A stretch of DNA of 25,690 nt, from assembly GCA_044450465.1 (NCBI GenBank), contig JBIOJB010000038.1, positions 1 through 25,690 of the forward strand. The letters run 5' to 3'. Below are positions 1 through 7,161 of this stretch, in pieces; position 1 is the first letter of the stretch, and each line of letters begins with the position of its first letter. The notes below the pieces were generated by a model. It had not been told where the DNA came from, did no database searches, and saw only the letters and a program-made list of their open reading frames with translations. Origin of the DNA: JBIOJB01 sp044450465. GTDB lineage: Bacteria > Chloroflexota > Dormibacteria > Dormibacterales > Dormibacteraceae. Made by a program: the position numbers and the translations under genes.

Positions 1-3
1 AGT

Positions 4-34
4 CTCGGCTTCCCCATTTTACAAAGGGGTCGAG
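4..34 (-). terminator. Weak stem-loop downstream of tRNA-Tyr
   Basis: CTCG (4-7) can pair with CGAG (31-34), CCCC (12-15) with GGGG (26-29), and a short TTT/AAA stem lies inside. It lies about 45 bases past the 3' end of the minus-strand tRNA. There is no U-tract, so a terminator role is only a guess. Confidence 0.2.
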
Positions 35-79
35 AGGTGACTGAGTGACACCACGCCTCTTATGTCGCGAGAGATGCAA

Positions 80-165
80 TGGTGGGCCGGGAGGGAGTCG
101 AACCCCCAAAGCTTTCGCGGCGGTTTTACAGACCGTTGGGCTCGCCACGTGCCCTTTGCCGACCC
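80..165 (-). tRNA. tRNA-Tyr (anticodon GTA), CCA encoded
   Basis: Read on the minus strand this 86-base segment folds as a class II tRNA. The 7-bp acceptor stem GGGTCGG/CCGGCCC has one G-T pair and is followed by discriminator A and an encoded CCA (80-82). The anticodon loop CTGTAAA gives GTA (bases 127-129 on the plus strand), the tyrosine anticodon. The T-arm has a GGGGG/CCCTC stem around TTCGACT. The long variable arm expected of bacterial tRNA-Tyr is present as a small GCGAAAGC hairpin. Odd points are a C at position 8 instead of T, an A-C mismatch closing the anticodon stem, and a slightly irregular D-arm with a GGGC/GCCC stem. No integrase or attachment-site duplication is visible beside it. 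Confidence 0.88.
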
Positions 166-218
166 AGCGCACGCCGCCGCACCCGGCGGGAGCTCGAGAG
201 GTAATCCTATCCCAACGC

Positions 219-224
219 CATAAT
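219..224 (+). promoter_or_regulatory. -10-like hexamer for a leaderless MFS transcript
   Basis: CATAAT lies 7 bases before the ATG at 232 in otherwise GC-rich DNA, and no Shine-Dalgarno sequence precedes that ATG. This spacing would put the transcription start at or next to the start codon. No convincing -35 is visible. Confidence 0.4.
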
Positions 225-231
225 TCCTCCG

Positions 232-1509
232 ATGCTCCGCGGCTACCCCCGCTACGTCCTTGGCGTGATGGTCGCGATCAACTTCCTCAATTACATGGAC
301 CGCTACGTCGGCGCCGCCGCCTCCCCCCTCATCCAGACCGAGTTCCACCTCAGCGACACCCAGGTCGGCCTCCTCGGCTCCGCCTTCCTCCTCGTGTACG
401 CCGTGGCAGCCCTTCCCTTTGGCTACTGGGCCGACCGTGGCGTGCGCAAGGTAGTGGTCGGGGTCGGCGTCGCCGTCTGGAGCGTGGCGACGGCCTTCAC
501 CGGGTTTTCTCGCAACTTCCTCCAGCTCTTCCTCACGCGCGCAGTCCTTGGCATCGGCGAGGCCGGGTACTACCCGGCCGGCACGTCCTTGCTCGCGGAC
601 TACTTTCCCAAAGAGCAGCGCAGCCGCACCGCCGCCATCTGGGGCGCCGGCAGCACCTTCGGGATCGCGGTCGGCTTTGCCGGTGGCGGCTTCATCGCTG
701 AGAAGTACGGCTGGCGCGACGCTTTCTTCTTCGCCGCCGTGCCGGGCCTGCTGTGCGCGCTTCTCGCGTTCGGACTTCGCGAACCGCTTCGCGGCAGCGC
801 CGAGAGCCGGGGGCCGGTAATCAAGACCGCCCACGACGCCAACCTCCGCACCTTCCTCAACCTCCTGCGCATACCCACCCTGCGCGCGACGATCCTGTCC
901 CAGGCGCTCCTCTATTTCGTGCTGGCCTCGAACGCCTTCTGGCTTCCCATCCTCCTGCACCGCCGGTTCAACCTCTCGGCCGGCCAGGGCGGCCTGCTGG
1001 CCGGGGTCGTCCTCGTACTCGGCGGTCTCATCGGGACCCTGGCCGGGGGCTGGATCGCGGATCGCCGCATGCACAAGTCCCCTGCCGCTCACCTCGAGGT
1101 CGGCATCTTCGGGTTCATCGCGGGCGCCGTACTCATCGTGATCGCGCTGCTGGCACCCATGAACGTCGGGCCCATCCCGGTTTTCGTGCCGGTGTTCCTC
1201 GCCACCGTGGTCTGCCTCTACCTCTACTCGGGGCCTTTCACCGCCCTCTCTCAGAACGTGGTTTCGCCCGCCCTGCGGGCCAGCGCTGTGACGATGCTGC
1301 TCTTCGTCTCGCACGTGTTCGGCGACTCGCACTCGACCTTTGACGTCGGCTTCATCTCAGACCACCTCGGTGGCAACCTCCAGGCGGCGCTCCTGATCAC
1401 CTCGCCGACGCTTCTGATCCTGGCCGCGATCATCGCCTCGACCGGGCTGCGCACCGCGCAGGCGGACACGCGGCGGATGGAAGAGGCCTGGGCTGCCCGA
1501 ACGGTCTAA
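232..1509 (+). CDS. MFS transporter, Spinster-like
   Basis: A 425-residue major facilitator superfamily permease with about 12 hydrophobic segments, predicted in the cytoplasmic membrane. The first helix carries NFLNYMDRY, as in Spinster/SLC63-type and anion-cation symporter members. The loop between helices 2 and 3 has the MFS signature GYWADRGVRK (about residues 64-73), and helix 4 carries an RAVLGIGEAGYYPAG stretch typical of this branch. The ATG at 232 is chosen because the family N-terminus begins here; the upstream CATAAT suggests leaderless initiation. The gene stands alone, between tRNA-Tyr on the opposite strand and a convergent wall-hydrolase gene. The substrate cannot be told from sequence; related proteins carry organic anions, lipids or sugars. 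The family call is firm, the substrate open. Confidence 0.9.
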   Translation: MLRGYPRYVLGVMVAINFLNYMDRYVGAAASPLIQTEFHLSDTQVGLLGSAFLLVYAVAALPFGYWADRGVRKVVVGVGVAVWSVATAFTGFSRNFLQLFLTRAVLGIGEAGYYPAGTSLLADYFPKEQRSRTAAIWGAGSTFGIAVGFAGGGFIAEKYGWRDAFFFAAVPGLLCALLAFGLREPLRGSAESRGPVIKTAHDANLRTFLNLLRIPTLRATILSQALLYFVLASNAFWLPILLHRRFNLSAGQGGLLAGVVLVLGGLIGTLAGGWIADRRMHKSPAAHLEVGIFGFIAGAVLIVIALLAPMNVGPIPVFVPVFLATVVCLYLYSGPFTALSQNVVSPALRASAVTMLLFVSHVFGDSHSTFDVGFISDHLGGNLQAALLITSPTLLILAAIIASTGLRTAQADTRRMEEAWAARTV

Positions 1510-1557
1510 AGGCTGGATCGGGCAGACGTAACAGTTTCGGCGAACAAACCTGGGCCG

Positions 1558-1593
1558 GACGAGGCCAGCTCCTCAGACGAGGCCAGCTCCTTA
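1558..1593. repeat. Two-copy 18-bp tandem repeat across the LysM/CHAP stop codon
   Basis: Bases 1558-1575 and 1576-1593 are near-identical units (GACGAGGCCAGCTCCTCA and the same ending in TTA). The second copy contains the stop codon of the minus-strand LysM/CHAP gene (1591-1593). The first copy is therefore a duplication just outside the reading frame. Confidence 0.8.
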
Positions 1594-2547
1594 GTAGATG
1601 AAGCCTTCCAGCGCGTTGCCCAGCTGGCCGGGCTTGATGGTGCGCAGATCGATCACGTCGAACGCCATAGCATTCATCTCGGACACCGTCCACGAACCGT
1701 CGGGGTTAACGCTTTCGACATACGCAACGTGCCCCGCCCAGCTCTCCCAGGTGACCATGATCGCGCCCACCTTCGGGGTCGGTCCGACGGCGTAACCCTG
1801 GGCCGCCGCGTTGGCGTACCAGTAACCCGCGTCTCCGCTCCAGGTCACGTTGCGCTTGGTGGCCACGTAGTAGGTGCACCAGCCGACCGGGAACTTGTTG
1901 TTGGTGTAGGGACCGAGGCAGCAGTTGACCACGTGGGCGTTGGCAAAGGAACCCCAGCCCTGCTTCATGAGAAGCTGCCAGAGGGTGGGCGGCGGTGGGA
2001 ACGCCCCACCCACGCCACCCGGGATGACCAGCGTCATTCCGGCGCTCAGCTGCGGGGTGCGGAGCCGGTTGAAGTCGATGATGACCTGCGGGTCCACCTG
2101 GTAGGTGGTGCCGAGGCTGGCAAGGGTGTCGTTCGACTTGACCAGCACGACGACGCCCGGGACCGGCGGGATCAGGATCTTCTGGCCGGTGGAGACCGAG
2201 TCAGACGAGATGAGGTCGGTGTTCGACCATCGGATCTGGGGCACCGTCACGCTGTACCTGGCCGCAATCGTGGTCAGGGACTCGCCGGCGGCGACCGTGT
2301 AGACGTAAGGCGTGTGTACGATCGGCGCCGCAGTCGGGATGGCTACAGGCTTGATGATCGTGCTGTAGCGGCCGAGCGAAACGTCGCCGACCGTCCCACC
2401 CTCGCTGACGACTACGGCTTCGGCGTTGACCGCGCCCAGCCGGGCCGTCAAGGACGAAGCCAGATTCCGATCGACTGACGCATAACTCGACATCGCAACT
2501 GCTATCGCGAGCACGAGAATATGGGTCAGGTATCGATTTACTCGCAA
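1591..2547 (-). CDS. Secreted LysM-LysM-CHAP peptidoglycan hydrolase
   Basis: A 318-residue exported cell-wall enzyme. An N-terminal hydrophobic segment (about residues 8-24) acts as signal peptide or anchor. Two LysM peptidoglycan-binding domains follow (about 82-127 and 133-176), then a proline-rich linker and a C-terminal CHAP amidase/endopeptidase domain. The likely catalytic Cys224 is in GWCTYYVA, His273 in GHVAYVE and a polar partner in SEMN (289-292). It probably cleaves peptide cross-links or stems during growth and separation. The start is TTG at 2547, preceded by a purine-rich AGGGGTAGG a few bases upstream; no better start fits. A separate promoter with TTGACT and TACGGT lies about 55-85 bases upstream, so it is likely its own transcription unit. 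The stop codon lies inside a tandem duplication. Confidence 0.88.
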   Translation of the reverse strand: MRVNRYLTHILVLAIAVAMSSYASVDRNLASSLTARLGAVNAEAVVVSEGGTVGDVSLGRYSTIIKPVAIPTAAPIVHTPYVYTVAAGESLTTIAARYSVTVPQIRWSNTDLISSDSVSTGQKILIPPVPGVVVLVKSNDTLASLGTTYQVDPQVIIDFNRLRTPQLSAGMTLVIPGGVGGAFPPPPTLWQLLMKQGWGSFANAHVVNCCLGPYTNNKFPVGWCTYYVATKRNVTWSGDAGYWYANAAAQGYAVGPTPKVGAIMVTWESWAGHVAYVESVNPDGSWTVSEMNAMAFDVIDLRTIKPGQLGNALEGFIY

Positions 2548-2603
2548 TGCCTACCCCTAATATCTGCGAATCCCGAACCAGGGATCCCCCAGAGAACTGA
2601 GCC

Positions 2604-2633
2604 ACCGTAGCAGACGCCTGTCGAGAGAGTCAA
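2604..2633 (-). promoter_or_regulatory. Sigma70-like promoter for the LysM/CHAP gene
   Basis: On the minus strand TTGACT (2628-2633) and TACGGT (2604-2609) are separated by 18 bases, close to the -35/-10 consensus. They would give a leader of about 50 bases to the TTG start at 2547. It is the clearest two-box promoter in the window. Confidence 0.5.
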
Positions 2634-2660
2634 CCCTTAACCGCAAACAGTTGTTCGGGC

Positions 2661-2675
2661 TTTGGTATGACCAAA
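2661..2675. promoter_or_regulatory. Palindrome TTTGGT-ATG-ACCAAA, possible operator
   Basis: A perfect 6-bp inverted repeat with a 3-base centre lies about 28 bases upstream of the -35 of the LysM/CHAP promoter, in non-coding DNA. Its position suits a regulator site, but no known factor can be assigned. Confidence 0.3.
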
Positions 2676-2713
2676 TGGCACCCCGCCGAACTCAATTCGA
2701 TCTCAACCCGAAA

Positions 2714-2731
2714 TGCCCCCCATCGGGGGCA
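2714..2731 (-). terminator. Stem-loop after the SDR gene
   Basis: TGCCCCC (2714-2720) pairs perfectly with GGGGGCA (2725-2731) around a CATC loop, starting 6 bases past the SDR stop codon. The minus-strand tail ATTTCGGG is a poor U-tract. The hairpin is clear; termination is inferred from position. Confidence 0.55.
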
Positions 2732-2736
2732 ATTTA

Positions 2737-3474
2737 TTAAGGGCCGCCCCTCGCGTACACCGTCTGGCCCGAGACGAAGCTCGACTCGTCGCTGCACAGA
2801 AACGCGATCACCCGGGCGATGTCCTCAGGCTGGCCGACCCGCCTGAGCGGGATCTGCGAGGCCGCCCCGATCTTGAACGTCTCGTAGTCGATCCCAAGCC
2901 TCTCGGCCGTCGCGCGCGTCATTCGCGTGTCGACGAACCCGGGCGCGACTGCGTTCACGTTGATGTTGAACGGCCCCAGCTCGATCGCCAGCGTCCTTGC
3001 CATCCCCTGGAGCCCAGCCTTGGCGGCCGAGTAGTTCGTCTGCCCGCGGTTGCCCAGAGCCGACGTGGACGAGAGGAACACCATCTTTCCGTACTTCTGC
3101 TCGACCATCGGCTTCTGCGTGGCCCTGGCGCACAGAAACGTTCCCTTGAGGTGCGTGTCGATCACCGCGTCCCAGTCGTCGTCCGTCATCTTGAAGAGCA
3201 GGTTGTCCCGCGTTATGCCCGCGCACGCCACCAGGATGTCCAGCCGGGAGAACTTCTCGACTACCCGCGCGACCATCTGCTCGACCTGCTCCCGGCTCAC
3301 CACGTCGCAGGCGACCGCGAGGCCCTTGATGGGGCCGGCCACCTCCTCGGCGGGCGCGACGTCCAGGTCCGACACCGCGACCTTCGCCCCCTCACTCGCC
3401 AGGAGCCGCGCGACCGCCGCGCCGATGCCCCTGCCTCCACCCGTGACGAGCGCGACGCGGTCCGTGAACCTCAT
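2737..3474 (-). CDS. SDR-family NAD(P)H oxidoreductase, FabG-like
   Basis: A 245-residue classical short-chain dehydrogenase/reductase of normal length. The Rossmann glycine motif TGGGRGIG is at residues 11-18, the NNAG-equivalent is ACAG (83-86), and the catalytic YxxxK is Y148/K152 with the serine at 135 or 136. The family's usual catalytic Asn is replaced in THLKGTF (His108), a variant I recall in some FabG-like actinobacterial proteins. It ends in a GGP-type C-terminus like 3-oxoacyl-ACP reductases. Asp36/Asp38 after the second strand hints at NAD(H) preference. The ATG overlaps the stop of the upstream gamma-glutamyltranspeptidase gene by ATGA, so the two are translationally coupled. The true substrate is unknown; there are no other fatty-acid genes here, so a housekeeping fabG role is unlikely. 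Confidence 0.88.
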   Translation of the reverse strand: MRFTDRVALVTGGGRGIGAAVARLLASEGAKVAVSDLDVAPAEEVAGPIKGLAVACDVVSREQVEQMVARVVEKFSRLDILVACAGITRDNLLFKMTDDDWDAVIDTHLKGTFLCARATQKPMVEQKYGKMVFLSSTSALGNRGQTNYSAAKAGLQGMARTLAIELGPFNINVNAVAPGFVDTRMTRATAERLGIDYETFKIGAASQIPLRRVGQPEDIARVIAFLCSDESSFVSGQTVYARGGP

Positions 3475-5063
3475 ACCGTTCGAGAGTCAAACGCCGCGCC
3501 GCCGTCCTTGCGCGGATCCGAAGCCCCGTTCAGAGAGCCGTCGGCCGCGGCCACGATGACCTGGGGGCGCGAGAAGTACGAGTCGTAGCCAAGAGTCCGG
3601 CGGTTGACCTTGTAGCCCGATCTCTGCAGCCCCTCGCAGACCGCCTGGGGCACCCGGCCCTCGGCCTGGACGACATCCCCCTGGAAATCCACGCGCGGAG
3701 CGCTGACCGCTTCGACCGGCGACATCCCGTGATCCAGCACGTTAACCAGCACCTGAAGGATGCCCGTCACGATTTTCGTACCTCCCGGCGCCCCCACGCA
3801 GACGCGCAAGCGGTCGCCTTCGAAAACCAGGGTCGGGGTCATCATCGTCACCCGGGTCTTGCCGGCTCGAATCGAGTTCGGGCGGCCGGGACGGGGGTCG
3901 AAGCAGTTCATGTAGTCGTTGTAGCCGAAGCCGAGGCCCGGAGTGACAACTCCGCTTGCCGAGCCAAGCGTGTGCGTGAGCGAGACCGCGTTGCCGGCGT
4001 CGTCGACGACGCACACGTGGGTCGTGTCGGCCCTGTCGTGCGCGAGCCCCGTCGCAAAGGCAGCCTCTCGCGCCTGCGCCGCGTACTCCTTGCCTGCGAG
4101 CGCTCCAACGGGCACTTCGACGAAACGCGGGTCGGCCACGTGCCGCTCCCGGTCGGCCACCGCCCAGCCCATGGCCCCGACCAGGAGCCTCGCCGCCTCC
4201 GTGCTGGGCCAGCCGTGCGAGCCGACGTCGGAGCCCTCCAGGAAATTCAGCATCTGAAGCAGCGTCAGCCCGCCCGCGGGCGGGCCCGCGGCGACGATTC
4301 TCAGCCCGCGATAGGTGCCCCGGATCGGCTCGGTGACGTTGACCCGATACGCGGCCAGGTCCTCTTTGGTGATGAACCCACCATGGGCCGCGAAGTCCGC
4401 CGCGATCTCGCCGGCGAGCTCTCCTTTATAGAAGGTGTCCGGCCCGCCGGCCGCCAGCCGCTCGAGGGTCCGCGCGTAGTCGGTCTGGACCATCAGCTCG
4501 CCTATCGAGTAGAGCTCGCCATCGTGCGTGTAGATCGCCCTTGCCTCGGGCGTGGCCTGGATTCGCCGATGGTTGGGGACGACGTCTGGTCCGTAGTCGG
4601 TCGTCCAGTAACCGTGCACATAGCCGGTCACGGGAAACCCGCTTCGTGCCAGCGGGATGGCGGGCGCGATCGCCTCCTCCCACGAGATGGTCCCGAACCT
4701 GGCCAGGGCCTCGTGCAAGCCGGCCACCGTGCCCGGGACCGCGACCGACTGGTAGCCGGCGTCGTTGACCGCGCCTTCGAGCACGTAGCCGTAGCGATCG
4801 GCCGCCTCGCGGAGGAACAGCTTCTCCCACTGGTCCTCTCGCACCTTTGAGCCGGCGGTGGCATAGAACTCGAGGAGCGAGTCGCCCGCCTGCGGGCTGT
4901 GCACCAGCATCACCCCGCAGCCCCCGAGGCCGCACATCTGGGGGTCGATCACCCCCTGCACGAAGGCGCAGGTCACGGCGGCGTCCACCGCGTTGCCGCC
5001 GCGCCGCATCACCTCAAGTCCGATCTCCGCCGCCAGCGGCTGGGGGCAGACGATGACGGCCAC
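3471..5063 (-). CDS. Gamma-glutamyltranspeptidase-family Ntn hydrolase
   Basis: An N-terminal-nucleophile hydrolase of the GGT family, about 530 residues, normally made as a proenzyme cut autocatalytically into two subunits. The cleavage and nucleophile motif D-T-T-H-V-C-V-V-D is at about residues 349-357 counted from a TTG at 5072, so the small subunit would begin at Thr350. GAPGG, the small-subunit oxyanion-region motif, is near 428-432. I prefer the GTG at 5063: the TTG at 5072 follows an in-frame stop and has no ribosome-binding site, whereas CATAAT lies 8 bases before the GTG. No signal peptide is seen, unlike periplasmic GGTs, and the arginine motif that holds the glutamyl group in classical GGTs is not recognisable, so a cytosolic acylase or amidohydrolase role is possible. 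It overlaps the SDR gene by 4 bases. Confidence 0.85.
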   Translation of the reverse strand: MAVIVCPQPLAAEIGLEVMRRGGNAVDAAVTCAFVQGVIDPQMCGLGGCGVMLVHSPQAGDSLLEFYATAGSKVREDQWEKLFLREAADRYGYVLEGAVNDAGYQSVAVPGTVAGLHEALARFGTISWEEAIAPAIPLARSGFPVTGYVHGYWTTDYGPDVVPNHRRIQATPEARAIYTHDGELYSIGELMVQTDYARTLERLAAGGPDTFYKGELAGEIAADFAAHGGFITKEDLAAYRVNVTEPIRGTYRGLRIVAAGPPAGGLTLLQMLNFLEGSDVGSHGWPSTEAARLLVGAMGWAVADRERHVADPRFVEVPVGALAGKEYAAQAREAAFATGLAHDRADTTHVCVVDDAGNAVSLTHTLGSASGVVTPGLGFGYNDYMNCFDPRPGRPNSIRAGKTRVTMMTPTLVFEGDRLRVCVGAPGGTKIVTGILQVLVNVLDHGMSPVEAVSAPRVDFQGDVVQAEGRVPQAVCEGLQRSGYKVNRRTLGYDSYFSRPQVIVAAADGSLNGASDPRKDGGAAFDSRTV

Positions 5064-5071
5064 AAGGATCA

Positions 5072-5077
5072 ATTATG
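5072..5077 (-). promoter_or_regulatory. -10-like hexamer for a leaderless GGT transcript
   Basis: On the minus strand CATAAT is followed by 8 bases and then GTG GCC GTC, the preferred start of the GGT gene. No Shine-Dalgarno sequence is present. It is the same hexamer and nearly the same spacing as before the MFS gene. Confidence 0.4.
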
Positions 5078-5172
5078 AGAGGCCGCCTGCCCGGCTCCCC
5101 CGGTGCCCCTTAGGCCACTAATGTTGGGCCGGACCGGATGCCGAAATTCGTAACCCGCCGGGCGCGAGACCG

Positions 5173-5919
5173 TTGAGAAGCACCGTGGTGAGCGATGCGC
5201 TGGTCACGCTGCGCCGGCTGTTGCTGGTTGGCGCCCTGATCGTCGCCATCCTCGCCCCAAGCGTGGCGACGCTCTGGGTATGGACGCCCTCCGGCGACGA
5301 CATCCAGGCTCGGGTGGCCGCCGCCACCGCCGTGCACGGCGTGCGGATCCTCGGACCCCATGAGGTGCCCAGGCTCCTCGCCGAGGCCGTGGTCGCCACC
5401 GAGGACGAACGCTTCTATTCGCACCACGGTGTGGACTCAATCGGGCTCGGCCGGGCACTCCTATACGACCTCACCAACTTCTGCATGTGCCAGGGCGGCT
5501 CGACGATCACCGAGCAGCTGGTCAAGGACGTGTACCTCAACGGGTCGGATCGCGGTTACAACAAGATCGAGGACATCGTGTTGGCGCTCAAGGTGGAGCG
5601 CGTGATCGACAAGGATCAGATCCTGGCCGACTACCTGAGCGAGATTACGACCGGCTACGGCAAGTTCGGCGTGGCCTCAGCTGCTTGCGCGTACTTCCAG
5701 GCGCCGCTCGCCGGCCTGAGCCTGGGCCAGTACGCCCTTCTCGCCGGTGTCACGCAGGCGCCTTCGCTGTACGACCCCACCGTCGATCCCGAAGCCGCGA
5801 GGGCCCGCCGCGCCCAGGTCCTGACTTCGATGGTGGCGAACAACCTGATCTCGTCAGCGCAGGCTGCCGAGGCCGGTGCGGAACCCGTGCTGGTGGACAC
5901 TGGCCCGGGATGTAAGTAA
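5173..5919 (+). CDS. Monofunctional GT51 peptidoglycan transglycosylase
   Basis: A 248-residue membrane-anchored glycosyltransferase family 51 enzyme that would polymerise lipid II glycan strands on the outer face of the membrane. A transmembrane helix (about 14-37) is followed by the GT51 motifs: EDERFYSHHGVD with catalytic Glu77, QGGSTITEQL (107-116), and K-I-E-D with the second catalytic Glu133, continuing to ILADYLSEI. There is no transpeptidase domain, so it resembles MtgA-type monofunctional enzymes. TTG at 5173 is the longest start; GTG at 5185 or 5188 would shorten the cytosolic tail by 4-5 residues. It is divergent from the GGT operon, about 110 bases away. The C-terminus is slightly shorter than typical GT51 domains but the motif set is complete. 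Confidence 0.85.
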   Translation: MRSTVVSDALVTLRRLLLVGALIVAILAPSVATLWVWTPSGDDIQARVAAATAVHGVRILGPHEVPRLLAEAVVATEDERFYSHHGVDSIGLGRALLYDLTNFCMCQGGSTITEQLVKDVYLNGSDRGYNKIEDIVLALKVERVIDKDQILADYLSEITTGYGKFGVASAACAYFQAPLAGLSLGQYALLAGVTQAPSLYDPTVDPEAARARRAQVLTSMVANNLISSAQAAEAGAEPVLVDTGPGCK

Positions 5920-5999
5920 CCAATGAGAGGGATTCCCCAGGTTCGACCGGTCCGCCGACTCTAGCGGAGCAGCCCTTCGTCGTGGCTGGGATCCATTAG

Positions 6000-6020
6000 A
6001 GGGGACCCCCGGCTCCCTTT
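6000..6020 (+). terminator. Possible terminator of the transglycosylase gene
   Basis: AGGGG (6000-6004) can pair with TCCCT (6014-6018), with the next bases reading TTTAT. The stem is short and holds one G-T pair. It lies between two convergent genes, 80 bases after the GT51 stop. Confidence 0.3.
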
Positions 6021-6027
6021 TATAACC

Positions 6028-7161
6028 TCAGCTACTCCAGCTCATCGGCGAGGTGGCGTCCAAACCAAGGTCGGTCGTGAGCAGGATCGGCTTCACCACC
6101 ACCGGCGGAGGCGCCGCGGTGGGGCTGGGGCTTGGCAGCTGCCCGTTGTAGGGCCCACCAGGGGTCGGGGTCGGCGTTGGAATCGGGCTTGGCGGCGGCG
6201 GCGCATACGCGTCCTTGGGCAGGAACCACAGCTGGAAAGGCCCGTCCGGTGAGTTGGGCGCCAGGTAGGCGATGCCCGAGCCGTCAGGGGCCCAGATGGG
6301 CTGCGCGACCAGCTGGTTCGTGAGCACGGTCTTGAAGCTGGTCAGGTTGCTGCCGTCCCAGTTCGCGATCACCAGATACGAAACCTGCTTCTCGTAGGTA
6401 CAGATCATCGCCACTTGATGACCGTCCGGCGAGAGCGCGGGTTCACGGCAGTCGTCACCCGGAGCGGTGAGCGCTTTCCCATACGCGTATACGCGGTTTG
6501 TGAACCAGAGCTGACCGATGAGCTTGAGGTCCGGTCCATAGTCGTATTTGGTGTAGATGATGCCGCCGGTCGGCAGTGGGATGGGCTGCACGTCTCCCCC
6601 GGTGTAATCGTTGGAGTTGGTCCACAGCTTTGCCTGGCGGATGGTCCCACCCAACGGCATCGCCCATACGGACATCACGACGTCGTATCCGAACTTCGGC
6701 TCGTCGTAGCTCATCCACAGGGTGCTCCCGTCTGGGCTCAGCCGCGGATAGAACGACCAATGGTTGAGGCCGGTGTCGTAGTTGCTGACCGGTCCCGCGT
6801 TAGCCGTCACCTGCCTGACCACGGTCCCGTACCGGTTGAGGACGTAGACGTCCGAATAGAATCCACTCCGCTTCACCGCCAGCAGGTTGCTGCCGTCGGG
6901 AAACAGGGCGGGCTGCGTCCAGCCGGACTCGCCGGTGAGCTGGTGGAAGCGGCCCTCGCTGAGACTGTAGAGCGCACCGGACTGGGCCAGATAAAGGGTG
7001 CCGGGGAGCATGAACGAATGTGGACTGGGACTCGCCTGCGTGGGCTTGAGCGGCGCCACGGCAACCTTTGACTGGCGCCCGGTCAGATAGATGTATGTCG
7101 CCGACCCGATTACCACCATCAGCACGGCGAGGCCGGTGGCGAGCAGCACCCTCGGGATCAA
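6028..7161 (-). CDS. Membrane-anchored beta-propeller (TolB/PD40-like) protein
   Basis: About 377 residues, with an N-terminal transmembrane segment (VLLATGLAVLMVVIGSATYI) and an extracytoplasmic body of repeated blades. Blade motifs of the TolB/PD40 kind occur at FPDGSNLLAV, LSPDGSTLWMS, LSPDGHQVAMI and WAPDGSGIAYL. A Pro/Ser/Thr-rich region near the C-terminus resembles a wall-spanning or flexible linker. The start is probably TTG at 7161, whose TTGA overlaps the TGA of the upstream LCP gene; a GTG at 7200 would also be open but would overlap LCP by 43 bases. The overlap places it in an operon with the LCP gene, suggesting a cell-wall or surface-polymer role. No enzyme motif is visible and the function is unknown. 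Confidence 0.78.
   Translation of the reverse strand: MIPRVLLATGLAVLMVVIGSATYIYLTGRQSKVAVAPLKPTQASPSPHSFMLPGTLYLAQSGALYSLSEGRFHQLTGESGWTQPALFPDGSNLLAVKRSGFYSDVYVLNRYGTVVRQVTANAGPVSNYDTGLNHWSFYPRLSPDGSTLWMSYDEPKFGYDVVMSVWAMPLGGTIRQAKLWTNSNDYTGGDVQPIPLPTGGIIYTKYDYGPDLKLIGQLWFTNRVYAYGKALTAPGDDCREPALSPDGHQVAMICTYEKQVSYLVIANWDGSNLTSFKTVLTNQLVAQPIWAPDGSGIAYLAPNSPDGPFQLWFLPKDAYAPPPPSPIPTPTPTPGGPYNGQLPSPSPTAAPPPVVVKPILLTTDLGLDATSPMSWSS

Noticed and set aside
80..165. tRNA-Tyr as integration site of a genomic island
   Set aside because: No integrase, no duplicated tRNA 3' end within the window, and no visible change of base composition next to it.
19..1332. 437-codon open frame antisense to the MFS gene
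   Set aside because: Its translation is charged and low in complexity, with no family features; it is a shadow of GC-rich third codon positions on the opposite strand. The same holds for long antisense frames over GGT (3729-4850), NRAMP (9652-10752) and the P3-like ATPase (22885-24150).
2548..2712. c-di-AMP (ydaO-type) riboswitch before the wall hydrolase
   Set aside because: Such genes often carry one, and fragments such as GGGGGATCC and CGACAG are present. The ordered core motifs and pairing are missing, and a sigma70-like promoter falls inside the region.
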